64,000 nt of DNA from the NCBI GenBank assembly GCA_002071485.1, contig MWFF01000037.1, positions 37,748 through 101,747 of the forward strand, written 5' to 3'. Within the stretch, counting starts at the first letter, position 1. Each line of letters begins with the position of its first letter. The position numbers were made by a program, and so were the translations under genes. Origin of the DNA: Verrucomicrobia bacterium ADurb.Bin006 (GTDB taxonomy: Bacteria > Verrucomicrobiota > Verrucomicrobiia > Limisphaerales > J093). The notes under the pieces are model-generated. The model saw nothing but the letters and a program-made list of their open reading frames with translations. It did no database searches and was not told the DNA's origin. Below are positions 35,926-44,676 of the stretch, piece after piece.

Positions 35926-36016
<91 letters not shown>

Positions 36017-36059
36017 GCGCGCTCGACACAAAGCGACGACATCGGTTATCCCTTGGCCG

Positions 36060-36974
36060 ATGACCGAGGTCCCAGCAACGATCGCGCCGCCCTTGTCGAA
36101 AAGGGCCACGTTTGTGCGCCGGCTCTCGAGTACGGTTCTCTTGTGGGGGGTAGTGCTCGCAGCCCTCTTTACGCCGCATCGGGCTGTAGCCGACGTCTGT
36201 TTTATCGGCCTGATCCTGCTGTTAGGAGGGGCGGGGTTGATCGAGTTTTACGGGTTGATCGAGAAGCGCGGGCTGGTCTGTTTCAAGCGTTGGGGGACTG
36301 CAGGGGGGGTGCTGCTGCTCGGCGGCACATTCGCTTGCCTCTCGGGTTGGCGGGGGCCGCAGAACGTCCTCGGGCAGGCGAACGACTTCGAGACCGGGTT
36401 CCTGGCCCTGTTCGTCCTGGGCCTGTGCGTGCGTCAGTTGGTGTCCAAATCCAATCCTGCAGGGCTGACGGCGATTTCGACGACACTTTTTGGCCTGATG
36501 TATGTGGGGTGGCTGCTCAGTTTCGTCCAGCGCATCCACTTTTATCCGGAAGCGAACGGGCGGCTTTTTCTGATCTACTTCGTGCTGGTCAGCAAGTGCA
36601 GCGACACGGGAGCGTACGTTGTGGGGTCATTGATCGGACGCCACAAGATGATCCCCCGCATCAGCCCGGGGAAGACCTGGGAAGGGTTTGCCGGCGCCCT
36701 CCTGGCCTCGACGGTGGCGAGCGTGGTCTTTGTCATGCTGGCGCAAGGGCGGTTGGTCGGCATGAACAGCGGGCACGCGGTCATTCTCGGCGTGCTCCTG
36801 GGCGTCTCGGCCGTCGTCGGCGATCTGATCGAGTCTCTGTTGAAACGGGAGGCGGGGGTGAAGGACTCGGGCCGGCTTTTTCCAGGCATCGGAGGCATCC
36901 TGGACCTGCTGGACAGCATCCTGTTCAATGCCCCGCTGATGTATTTTTACCTTCGGCATGTGCTTGCGAACTGA
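36060..36974 (+). CDS. cdsA: Phosphatidate cytidylyltransferase
   Basis: A 304-residue polytopic membrane enzyme that makes CDP-diacylglycerol from phosphatidate and CTP for phospholipid synthesis. It carries the CDS family signature (SLLKREAGVKDSGRLFPGIG, then GGILDLLDS) at the C-terminus and the DTGAYVVGSLIGRHKM segment. The ATG at 36060 lies 45 bp after the heptamer array; a longer in-frame start would translate the array itself, which is unlikely. dxr follows 57 bp downstream, as in many bacteria that cluster cdsA with dxr. Confidence 0.92.
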   Translation: MTEVPATIAPPLSKRATFVRRLSSTVLLWGVVLAALFTPHRAVADVCFIGLILLLGGAGLIEFYGLIEKRGLVCFKRWGTAGGVLLLGGTFACLSGWRGPQNVLGQANDFETGFLALFVLGLCVRQLVSKSNPAGLTAISTTLFGLMYVGWLLSFVQRIHFYPEANGRLFLIYFVLVSKCSDTGAYVVGSLIGRHKMIPRISPGKTWEGFAGALLASTVASVVFVMLAQGRLVGMNSGHAVILGVLLGVSAVVGDLIESLLKREAGVKDSGRLFPGIGGILDLLDSILFNAPLMYFYLRHVLAN

Positions 36975-37031
36975 AGCCGGGCGGCTCTGGACTTGGGCAA
37001 AGGCGGGCTGTTACGATAAGCGGCGCCATTC

Positions 37032-38165
37032 ATGAAGAACGTCGTTGTCTTGGGCAGCACCGGCTCGATCGGGACCAGCACCATCAAGGTGGCGGAAGAC
37101 CTGCCAGACCATGTCCGATTGGTGGGTCTTGCGGCGGGGAACAATACCGAACTTCTCGTCGAGCAGAGCCGCAAGTTTCAGCCCGAGGCCGTCTCGATCG
37201 GCAATCCGGACCGGGCGGCCGCGCTGCGGGAGATGCTGGGGGCATCGAGCCGCGTTTGCGCCGGCGCGGAAGGGCTGATTGAACTGGCCACCCTGCCCTC
37301 AGCCGACATCGTGCTGATCGCGATTGTGGGCACAGCGGGGCTGCAACCGGCGCTGGCGGCCATTCGCGCGGGCAAGGACATCGCCATTGCCTCGAAGGAG
37401 ATTCTGGTGATGGCGGGCGAGATCGTGATGCGGGAGGCGCAACGCTCTGGAGTCCGTGTATTGGCCGTGGACAGCGAGCATTCGGCGATCACCCAATGCC
37501 TTGGAGACAACCCGATGAGTTCGGTCCGGCGTCTTTGGCTGACTGCCTCCGGCGGTCCATTCCGAAACACGCCGCGCTCGGAATTCGATCGAATCACGAT
37601 GGCACAGGCGCTGCGGCATCCGTCGTGGGTAATGGGAACGAAGATCACCATCGACTCGGCGACGTTGTTCAACAAGGGGCTCGAGATGATTGAAGCGCGC
37701 TGGCTCTTCGGTCTCGAGATGGATCAGGTGCAGGTCGTGGTCCATCCTCAGAGCGTCGTGCATTCGATGGTCGAGTTCGTCGACGGCTCGATCCTCGCTC
37801 AACTCTCGACCCCGGACATGTGTTTGCCGATTCAGTACGCACTGACGTATCCGGACCGGGTGCCCAGCGGGCGCGTGCGGACGAATCTGGCGCAGATCGG
37901 AAGCCTGACTTTTCAGGAGCCGGATTCGGACCGATTCCCGGCCATGGCGTTGGCGCGCCATGCCGGCGAGGTGGGCGGCACGTTGCCGGCGGTGCTCAAC
38001 GCGGCCAATGAAGTCGCGGTGGCGCTTTTCTGTGAAGGGCGTCTAACGTTCCCGCAGATCAGCGCGCACGTGGCGGCCGTGATGGACCGGCACGAGGTCG
38101 TGGCCCACCCGACCCTCGATCGGATTCTCGAGGCGGATGCCTGGGCCAGAAGACAGACAGCCTGA
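37032..38165 (+). CDS. dxr: 1-deoxy-D-xylulose 5-phosphate reductoisomerase
   Basis: A 377-residue cytoplasmic NADPH-dependent enzyme that makes MEP, the committed step of the non-mevalonate pathway. It begins with the Rossmann motif VVLGSTGSIGTSTI and has the metal/substrate motif AVDSEHSAITQCL and the catalytic loop TASGGPFRN. MGTKITIDSATLFNKGLE and the C-terminal LNAANEVAVA helix follow. ispE of the same pathway is also in this window. Length is normal. It probably shares a transcript with cdsA. Confidence 0.96.
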   Translation: MKNVVVLGSTGSIGTSTIKVAEDLPDHVRLVGLAAGNNTELLVEQSRKFQPEAVSIGNPDRAAALREMLGASSRVCAGAEGLIELATLPSADIVLIAIVGTAGLQPALAAIRAGKDIAIASKEILVMAGEIVMREAQRSGVRVLAVDSEHSAITQCLGDNPMSSVRRLWLTASGGPFRNTPRSEFDRITMAQALRHPSWVMGTKITIDSATLFNKGLEMIEARWLFGLEMDQVQVVVHPQSVVHSMVEFVDGSILAQLSTPDMCLPIQYALTYPDRVPSGRVRTNLAQIGSLTFQEPDSDRFPAMALARHAGEVGGTLPAVLNAANEVAVALFCEGRLTFPQISAHVAAVMDRHEVVAHPTLDRILEADAWARRQTA

Positions 38166-38342
38166 GCACAGCGATCCGAGGTCTTGGACGGTGGCCTTCT
38201 CCAGTTTGTCCGATTCGGCGAATTGCGCCTCCAACTCACCGATCAGGCGCGGAATCTTCCTCCCGAACGGTTCGCCCTCGGCCCGAACCGATGAAGCTGA
38301 ACCCGTTGATCGGGCCCGGGCCGCAGCCGGAGTTTCCTGAGC

Positions 38343-41297
38343 TCACTCCGCCTTGTCGGGAACTTCAATCCGGTCGCCGTCGCGCAGGAGGGCGAGAATC
38401 TCGTTGGGCTTGGCCATGATGACTGTGCCCCGGTCGGGCGTCGAGACGCCCGTGTACCACTGGTTCAGGTCCTGAATACTCGTCGCCAGGGCCAACGGCG
38501 TCTGACCCGCATTGTCTTTCGCATTCGGCTCGGCTTTTGCCTCGAGAAGAAGCCGCATCAAGTCGAGGTCGCGGCGGTTCACGGCGAAGTGGAGCGGCGT
38601 GCGTCCTTCGGAGTCGCGCGCATTCACGTCGGCGCCATGTTCAAGTAGGAACCGGGCGATCTCGAGGTTCTGGATGGCCACGGCCACATGGAGAGGCGTC
38701 ACGTCGTTGTCGGCGGAGAGGGTTTTGTCGCCCAGGTTGACCAGCGTCTGGAATGGCGCCGGGAGCGCGGGCGGAGCGGGCTGGGCGGAGCGGATGGCGC
38801 GGGTGGGAATCTGGATGAGTTGGGGGGCGATCGGTATGCCGGGCTGGGCAGTCTGGACGGCTCGTGTCGGAGCCGCGGCCTTCCAGGCGGTCGAGGTCGG
38901 ACGGGCAGACGGCTGGGCTTGGCGCTCGCCGAGCTTCGGTTCCTGCGACGGCCGAGATCCGCGGGCATCGACCTTCGCCTTGTTGGCCACGAACAACTCG
39001 GCCAGGTCAGGGCGGTTGGACTGGGCCGCCTGGTGCAGCGCCGTCCAGCCATTGGTGTGTGAGCCGTTCACGGCCGCACCATGTTCGAGCAGGATCACGG
39101 CGAGAGTCGCCGGGTGGCTGTTCGCATCGCATGCGGCGACGCACGCGAGCGGGGGCCAGGTGCCGCCCCAACCGAGCGCGTTCGGGTATGCGCCGGCAAC
39201 CAACAGAGCCTCGATCATCTCGGCATTCGGTTGGCCAAGGCTCAGGGCATAATGCAGGGGGGTGTTGTCCCCGCTGTCGCACGCGTTCACGTCCGCTTTG
39301 CGTTCGAGCAGCAGTTCGAGCACGGCAGGCTGATCCCGGATCACCGCCCAATGCACGGGCGTGATGCCGCTGGCCGCTCGGGCATTGACGTCAGCCCCGG
39401 CGTCGAGCAACCGGCGGGTCAGGGCCACTTCCCCGTCCCACACCGTCCGAAACAACACCGTCCAATCGCCCTCAGGGTCCGGGGCGCGCAGGCGGGCCTC
39501 GACGTTTGCCTGGTGGTCGAGGAGCAACTCGACAAGGGACTCCTGTTTCTGGAGGACGGCTTGGAGAAGCGCTGAACTCCCCTCCTTATCCAGAACGTTC
39601 GGATCGGCCTTCTTCTCGAGCAGGAGTCGGGCGACGGCTGCCTGCCTCCTGAGGATGGCACGGACCAGCGGGGTCCGTCCGCCCCTATCCCGGGCGTTGA
39701 GATCGGCGCCGTGCTGCGCGAGCAACTCGGCCACTGCGGGATAGCCTTTGTCGGCCGCCAGGTGGAGGGGCGTGCTCTCCATTTCATTCCAGTTGGGCTG
39801 GCCTTGCCGCGGCTGACGTTCGAGTGGTGGGACGTAACCCTTGGCGTTCACCTCTGCCCCAGCCGCAATGAGGGTTTCGGCCACGGCCCGGTAGCCGCCC
39901 AGCACGGCGTGATGCAAGGCTGTGTAGCTGTTCTTGTTGGGCGCATTGACCTCGGCACCCTTGGCGAGGAGGAGTTCGCAGAACCGCTTGTGACCGGCGG
40001 CGGCTGCGGTGTGAAGCGGCGTGTCGCCTTCGTTGTCGGTAGCCTTGACGTCGGCCTGGTTCGCGAGCAGAAACTCGGCAACGGCCAGATACCCGTTGGC
40101 CGCGGCGCTGTGGAGCGGAGTGCCGCCGACCGGGGTGGCGTTTCGGGCATTCACCAGGTCCGGGCTGTTCTTGATGATGGCCTGGATGCGCTGGATTTCA
40201 GCGGCTTCTTCGTTGGTGGCCGGTGCGGCGCCCGCTGCGCTTCGAGCGGCCGGGCGCTCGGACGCTTCGGGCTGACGGAGCGCGGTTGCGGCCCGTTCCG
40301 CCGCTGCCAGTTCCCGCTGCACCCCGAGCAGTTCGCGGCGCGCGGCGATCTCATCGAGCGGCGGCGCGACCCCCACCTGGATTTTCTTGAGGACCTCGGT
40401 GAGGCTGTCTTCGGTGAGCTTGAACTCTTCCTGGAGCAAGGCGATCTGGCGGTCGATGAGGGCGTTCTCGGGCAGCTTGCGCTGAAGCCGCAACGCCTCG
40501 CGCTGCACGCGGCGCACCTCGGCCGCGTCGGCCTTGCCGTTCTCGAGCTTCTTGCGCGCCACCTCGAGCTCCTGCTCGACCAGCTTGAGTTCTTGCCGCA
40601 GCAATTCGGCATCGGCCGGATCGATGGTTGGAGCGATGCCGGTCGAGACCGCGGGTGTCGGAGCGGCGGTCGACTCAGCCGCGGGCAGCACGATGTCCAA
40701 AAGAGGGCCTTGGGACTCGAGCGCGGCCATTTGCCGTTTGAGGGACAATGCCTCGCGTTGCAGGGTGAGGAGTTCATCCCGAGAGATTCGGCCGCTTTCG
40801 ACCAGGAGCTCCTTCTGCTTCAACTGTTGCTCGACCAGGGCCAGCTCCTGTTCGAGCAGTTCCATCTGGCGCCGGGCGGCAGGCGTCAGGGCGCTTGCGG
40901 ACGATTCGGACGCCGCCGTGGACGCAGCGGAACCGGTCGAGGCGATGAGCCCCTGCCGGGCCAGCGACACGAGGTTGGTCTGGTCGGCGAAGTCCAGGAG
41001 CACGCGTTGGTACTGGGCGGCGGCCTCGTTGGTGCGTCCGAGCTTGCGGTAGACTTCGGCGAGACGGAACAGGGCTGTGGCCGCGGTGCGGCGCTGGAGA
41101 TCCGCCTGTTTGACGGCGCTTTCGTAGGCCTGGGCCGCGGCCTTGAGATCCCGGTTCACGTCCTCTTCGAGCAGGCCCTTCTGGAACGACTCGGTCAATG
41201 GGTCGGCGGCCAGGGCGGAGAGGAACCACGGAACCAGGGAAAGGAACCACGGAACACACGAAACACACGAAAGGAACAGCGAGAGGACCGTTTTCAT
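38343..41297 (-). CDS. Secreted coiled-coil and ankyrin-repeat protein
   Basis: A 984-residue protein with an unusual signal peptide (VPWFLSLVPWFLSALA) encoded partly by simple repeats. A TPR-like region follows (about 30-115, AATALFRLAEVYRKLGRTNE), then a Glu/Gln/Arg-rich coiled coil (about 125-320). From about 350 come a dozen or more ankyrin repeats (TPLHSAAANGYLAVAEFLL, TPLHVAVAIQNLEIARFLLE), interrupted by a Pro/Ala-rich linker. It may mediate protein contacts in the periplasm or at the surface. It lies 36 bp downstream of a response regulator on the same strand, so the two-component operon may express it. Confidence 0.85.
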   Translation of the reverse strand: MKTVLSLFLSCVSCVPWFLSLVPWFLSALAADPLTESFQKGLLEEDVNRDLKAAAQAYESAVKQADLQRRTAATALFRLAEVYRKLGRTNEAAAQYQRVLLDFADQTNLVSLARQGLIASTGSAASTAASESSASALTPAARRQMELLEQELALVEQQLKQKELLVESGRISRDELLTLQREALSLKRQMAALESQGPLLDIVLPAAESTAAPTPAVSTGIAPTIDPADAELLRQELKLVEQELEVARKKLENGKADAAEVRRVQREALRLQRKLPENALIDRQIALLQEEFKLTEDSLTEVLKKIQVGVAPPLDEIAARRELLGVQRELAAAERAATALRQPEASERPAARSAAGAAPATNEEAAEIQRIQAIIKNSPDLVNARNATPVGGTPLHSAAANGYLAVAEFLLANQADVKATDNEGDTPLHTAAAAGHKRFCELLLAKGAEVNAPNKNSYTALHHAVLGGYRAVAETLIAAGAEVNAKGYVPPLERQPRQGQPNWNEMESTPLHLAADKGYPAVAELLAQHGADLNARDRGGRTPLVRAILRRQAAVARLLLEKKADPNVLDKEGSSALLQAVLQKQESLVELLLDHQANVEARLRAPDPEGDWTVLFRTVWDGEVALTRRLLDAGADVNARAASGITPVHWAVIRDQPAVLELLLERKADVNACDSGDNTPLHYALSLGQPNAEMIEALLVAGAYPNALGWGGTWPPLACVAACDANSHPATLAVILLEHGAAVNGSHTNGWTALHQAAQSNRPDLAELFVANKAKVDARGSRPSQEPKLGERQAQPSARPTSTAWKAAAPTRAVQTAQPGIPIAPQLIQIPTRAIRSAQPAPPALPAPFQTLVNLGDKTLSADNDVTPLHVAVAIQNLEIARFLLEHGADVNARDSEGRTPLHFAVNRRDLDLMRLLLEAKAEPNAKDNAGQTPLALATSIQDLNQWYTGVSTPDRGTVIMAKPNEILALLRDGDRIEVPDKAE

Positions 41298-41333
41298 GCG
41301 GTGAGGTTTATCAAAGGTCAAGGCGGCGAGTTG

Positions 41334-42023
41334 TCACGGTTCTGCAAGTTCGAGGCGATAGCCCACACCGTGGACGGTCTTGATCCAGCGCGGTTGGGCC
41401 GGGTCCGGTTCGAGCTTGGCGCGGAGGCTGGCGATGTGGTTGTCCACCGTGCGCGTGGTGGGGAAGGCGCCGTAACCCCAGACCAAATCGAGGAAACGCT
41501 CGCGTGTGATCGGTTCGCCCTCGGCTTCGGCCAGCAGGCGCAACATTGCGAACTCTTTGGCGGTGAGATGGAGTTCCGCGGTGCCGCGCCAGGCGCGCTG
41601 GAGGAGGAGATCGATTCGCGTCGCGCCGAGTTGCAGCTCACGCACGGTTTTGGCCTGACGCTGCGTGCGGCGCAGCGCGGCCCGGACCCGGGCCATGAGT
41701 TCATCGGTGCTGAACGGCTTGACCAGGTAGTCGTCGGCGCCAACGTCGAGGCCGGTGACGCGGTCCTCGACCTGTCCTTTCGCCGTGAGCATGAGGATTG
41801 GCTCGGTGTGCCCCAGGCGGCGCAGTTCGGCGCACACGGCGAAGCCGTCGAGTTTGGGCATCATGATGTCCAGGAGCACGAGGTCGGGCTTCTCCTTGAT
41901 CGCCCGCTCGAGGCCCGCCGCGCCGTCCGCGGCGGTGATGACCCGATAGCCTTCGTCTTCGAGCACATCGGCCAAAGCGGTGCGCATGGCCAGCTCGTCT
42001 TCGACAATCAGGATGCGCGACAT
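41334..42023 (-). CDS. OmpR-family response regulator
   Basis: A 229-residue regulator. The receiver domain has the acidic pair at D9-E10 (EDE), the phosphoacceptor D52 (LLDIMMPKLDG), T in MLTAKG and K in VKPFS. The winged-helix DNA-binding domain includes HLTAKEFAMLRLLAEAEGEP and the recognition end RTVDNHIASLRAKLE and IKTVHGVGYRLE. Its start overlaps the histidine kinase end by 16 bp, so the pair is translationally coupled. Targets are unknown; the downstream ankyrin gene is a candidate. Confidence 0.94.
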   Translation of the reverse strand: MSRILIVEDELAMRTALADVLEDEGYRVITAADGAAGLERAIKEKPDLVLLDIMMPKLDGFAVCAELRRLGHTEPILMLTAKGQVEDRVTGLDVGADDYLVKPFSTDELMARVRAALRRTQRQAKTVRELQLGATRIDLLLQRAWRGTAELHLTAKEFAMLRLLAEAEGEPITRERFLDLVWGYGAFPTTRTVDNHIASLRAKLEPDPAQPRWIKTVHGVGYRLELAEP

Positions 42024-44233
42024 ACTGGGAGTTCGATCACAAAACGGCTGCCTTTGCTCAACTCGCTTTCAACACGCACCACGCCGCTGTGGGCGTCGAC
42101 GACGTGCTTCACAATGGTCAGCCCGATTCCAACCCCGCTCGTCTCGCGGCGCAACTCGGACCCGCGGCGGTAGAACGGCTCGAAAATGCGCGCGTGTTCG
42201 GCGGCGGGAATGCCGGGGCCTTGGTCGGTCACGGAGAGAGTCATCAGTGAACCGTGGTCAGTGGTCGGTGCGTCAGTGGTCGGTGCGTCAGTGGTCGGTG
42301 CGTCAGTGGTCGGTGCCAGGAGGGTCACGGTGACTTCAGCGCCGGCTGGCGAGTGCTTGACGGCGTTGTCGATCAGGTTGACCAGCGCCTGCTGGATTGC
42401 CCGACCGTCCAGCGAAGGTTGCAGGTTAAAAACCCCAGGTGGTTCGAAGCGCAGCGTCACCTGCCGTTCGGTGGCGTACGGCTCCATCAGCTTCACCGTT
42501 TGGGTGACCAGGGCAATCAGGTCCGTCGGCTCGAACTCGTATTGCTTGCGCCCGAGGTCGATGCGCGAAAAATCGAGCACATTCTCGACCAGGGCCGACA
42601 GGCGCCGACATTCCTGGCCAATCAGCCGGAAGTACTCGCGCCGCTTGGTTTCCTCGGTGATCCGGCCCCGATCCAGGCTCTCGGCGAGGAGGCGCACGGA
42701 GGCGATGGGCGCGCGCAGTTCGTGCGACACACTCGACACGAAGTTCGACTTCATCTCGCTGAGCCGGAGTTGGCGTCGGAAGGCGCGATGGGCGGCGAGC
42801 AGGCCGATCCCCGCCGTTGCCGCGGCGGCCAGCACCACCGCCACGAACCACCAGGTGCGCTGCCGCTGGTGGGCATACAGAGCCGCGGCGTCCGCGAGGT
42901 ACACGGCGGCGCTGACCGCCGGTTGATCGAGGCCGGGTGCAACCGGGCCACCCGCAGCCCGCTCCGCCAACAACGGCAGGGTCGACGGCGCCGGCAGCGC
43001 GCGGCCGGCGATGGTGACGGCCAGACCGAAATACGATGGCCATTCCGCCAGTCGGCTCTGGGCGCGGGCCAGCAGATTCGTCACCTGGCACTCGGTCCAA
43101 CCGTGGAGGCGGAGGCTGTCAGGAGGGAACCGCGTGAGGAGCCAGGACGTGCTCGCGCAGTCCTGGCCGGGCATGCGTGTGGGCGGGGGAGCCGGCAACT
43201 CAACCCAGATCGGCGCGGCAGCTCGTCCGGAGAACTCGATGCCGCCTGCTTCGGTGGCATGGATCAGGCCGCGCGTTTCCCAGGCGTCGCGCGCAGCGCC
43301 GAACAGTCCGCGCGAGAGTTCCGTGGTTTCCCAGAGTTGCCGCCAGGCGAGAATCGAGTCGCGCCCTCGCCACACCCGCAGATCCGAACCGCCGTCCTCC
43401 CGCTGCGCGGGCTGAAGGCCCTGGTCACTCAGGTGGCTTGCGAGTTCTTCGACCCGGCGGAGCAGGTCCGGACTCAGCGCGCTGGGCTGAAAGACCAGGT
43501 TCGAGCAGGCGCGCAGCACCGCGGTGATCCGGTCGGTCGAGTTCGTCGCCAAGGCCAGCCTCAACTCCGCCGCCTTCCATGCCGCCAAGGGCGCAAGCGG
43601 CAAACCGCTTTCGAGCGTGGCGTCGGGGTAAGCGGCGGCCAGTTGCTCGAAGCGGTCCGCGGCTTCATTGGTCAGTCCTGACCGAGCCGTGGTCTGCGCC
43701 CACTCGAACTGCGCGCAGGCCGCAAACTCCGCCGGAGGTTCGGAGGCGAGGAAATCCTCCCACCCCTTCGACACGGCAGCGGTGTCTCCGTCGAGCGTCG
43801 CGTGCTGGGCGGATTCCCAGGCGGCGCGCGAGGCCTCGGACAGTTCGGTGGTGTTGAGCAGGCGCGGGCGCGGGGGCGAATCCACCGGTCGCGGCCAGAC
43901 CAGTTCGAGTTGCGGCGTGATCTCGAAGCCCGGACGGTCGAGGTCGATTCCGGGACTCACGGTTGTCCGGTTGGTTGGCGGCGTTGGATCGGACTCGAAG
44001 AGCGTCACGAAAACCCGGTCGGCGACTTCCTGGGCGAGTCGTCCTGCGCGTTCGCGGGCGGCCTGCTCGGCCAGCAGGCGGTCTTGACGGAGAGAGAGCA
44101 GGCCGAGCATAGTCAGGATCACCACAGGGAGGATGATGAGCGCCGCCTGCCAGACAAACGAGGCTCTGCGAGCGAACCGACGCCGACCGGGCGAGCGCTC
44201 TTCGGCAGCAAGAAGCGTCTCAGTCAAGCTCAT
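42008..44233 (-). CDS. Sensor histidine kinase with large extracytoplasmic domain
   Basis: A 741-residue membrane kinase. A first helix at about 28-47 (ALIILPVVILTMLGLLSL) precedes an extracytoplasmic region of about 400 residues of unrecognised fold. A second helix (about 466-485) is followed by HisKA with phosphoacceptor H504 (FVSSVSHELRAPIAS) and HATPase_c (N box LVNLIDNAVKHSP, G1 VTDQGPGI, RRETSGVGIGL). Between the N box and the first G box lies a 15-bp tandem repeat encoding TDAPT units (about residues 639-659), which lengthens a loop next to the ATP lid. Coupled to the response regulator. Confidence 0.93.
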   Translation of the reverse strand: MSLTETLLAAEERSPGRRRFARRASFVWQAALIILPVVILTMLGLLSLRQDRLLAEQAARERAGRLAQEVADRVFVTLFESDPTPPTNRTTVSPGIDLDRPGFEITPQLELVWPRPVDSPPRPRLLNTTELSEASRAAWESAQHATLDGDTAAVSKGWEDFLASEPPAEFAACAQFEWAQTTARSGLTNEAADRFEQLAAAYPDATLESGLPLAPLAAWKAAELRLALATNSTDRITAVLRACSNLVFQPSALSPDLLRRVEELASHLSDQGLQPAQREDGGSDLRVWRGRDSILAWRQLWETTELSRGLFGAARDAWETRGLIHATEAGGIEFSGRAAAPIWVELPAPPPTRMPGQDCASTSWLLTRFPPDSLRLHGWTECQVTNLLARAQSRLAEWPSYFGLAVTIAGRALPAPSTLPLLAERAAGGPVAPGLDQPAVSAAVYLADAAALYAHQRQRTWWFVAVVLAAAATAGIGLLAAHRAFRRQLRLSEMKSNFVSSVSHELRAPIASVRLLAESLDRGRITEETKRREYFRLIGQECRRLSALVENVLDFSRIDLGRKQYEFEPTDLIALVTQTVKLMEPYATERQVTLRFEPPGVFNLQPSLDGRAIQQALVNLIDNAVKHSPAGAEVTVTLLAPTTDAPTTDAPTTDAPTTDHGSLMTLSVTDQGPGIPAAEHARIFEPFYRRGSELRRETSGVGIGLTIVKHVVDAHSGVVRVESELSKGSRFVIELPVCRAS
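42261..42317. repeat. 15-bp in-frame tandem repeat inside the histidine kinase gene
   Basis: The unit GTGGTCGGTGCGTCA occurs 3.8 times, encoding TDAPT repeats on the minus strand. It contains the octamer GGTGCGTC that forms arrays at 50684 and 53688. The 15-bp unit keeps the reading frame. Confidence 0.92.
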
Positions 44234-44676
44234 GGTTGTCGTCCCGCGGCATGATGTCCGATTTCACTGGTAACAGATTCTGCCTCGACAGCCGAGCCGA
44301 TTTGTCACGGAAATGCAAAGCTGCCGTGCTCGAACTTCGCGGACGACGGTTCACTGTTCACCGAGTTGCGGCTCCTCCGAACCGTCGCCGCGCAGACCGA
44401 GGGCGGAATCGAGTGCGATCCGCGGGCTGGCCGCGGGCATTGAGGCTTGCGGTGAGAACAGCCGAACGCGAGACTGCCGGCCGATGCGACGCCCATGCGC
44501 CATCCATGCACAGCGTCAGAAGTCCCGCCGCGTGGGGGCACGCGGCGCGCAGGCTTGCGGGTCGGGTCCCCTGCCTGCCTCGGCGCTGCATTCTTTATGT
44601 CGCTCTGTCGAACTGATGGCGTAGGCTCCACGCACAGCCTGATGAACTCGAGCATTCACAAGCCAAGCACCCTGCT
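44234..44676. other. 443-bp intergenic region with a REP-like hairpin
   Basis: No gene is supported between the divergent histidine kinase and oxidoreductase genes. A strong palindrome at 44526-44547 (CGCCGCGTG, a 4-nt G loop, CACGCGGCG; 9-bp arms) resembles a second hairpin at 53752-53775 in the other orientation. The surrounding sequence looks like degraded repeat. Confidence 0.55.
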
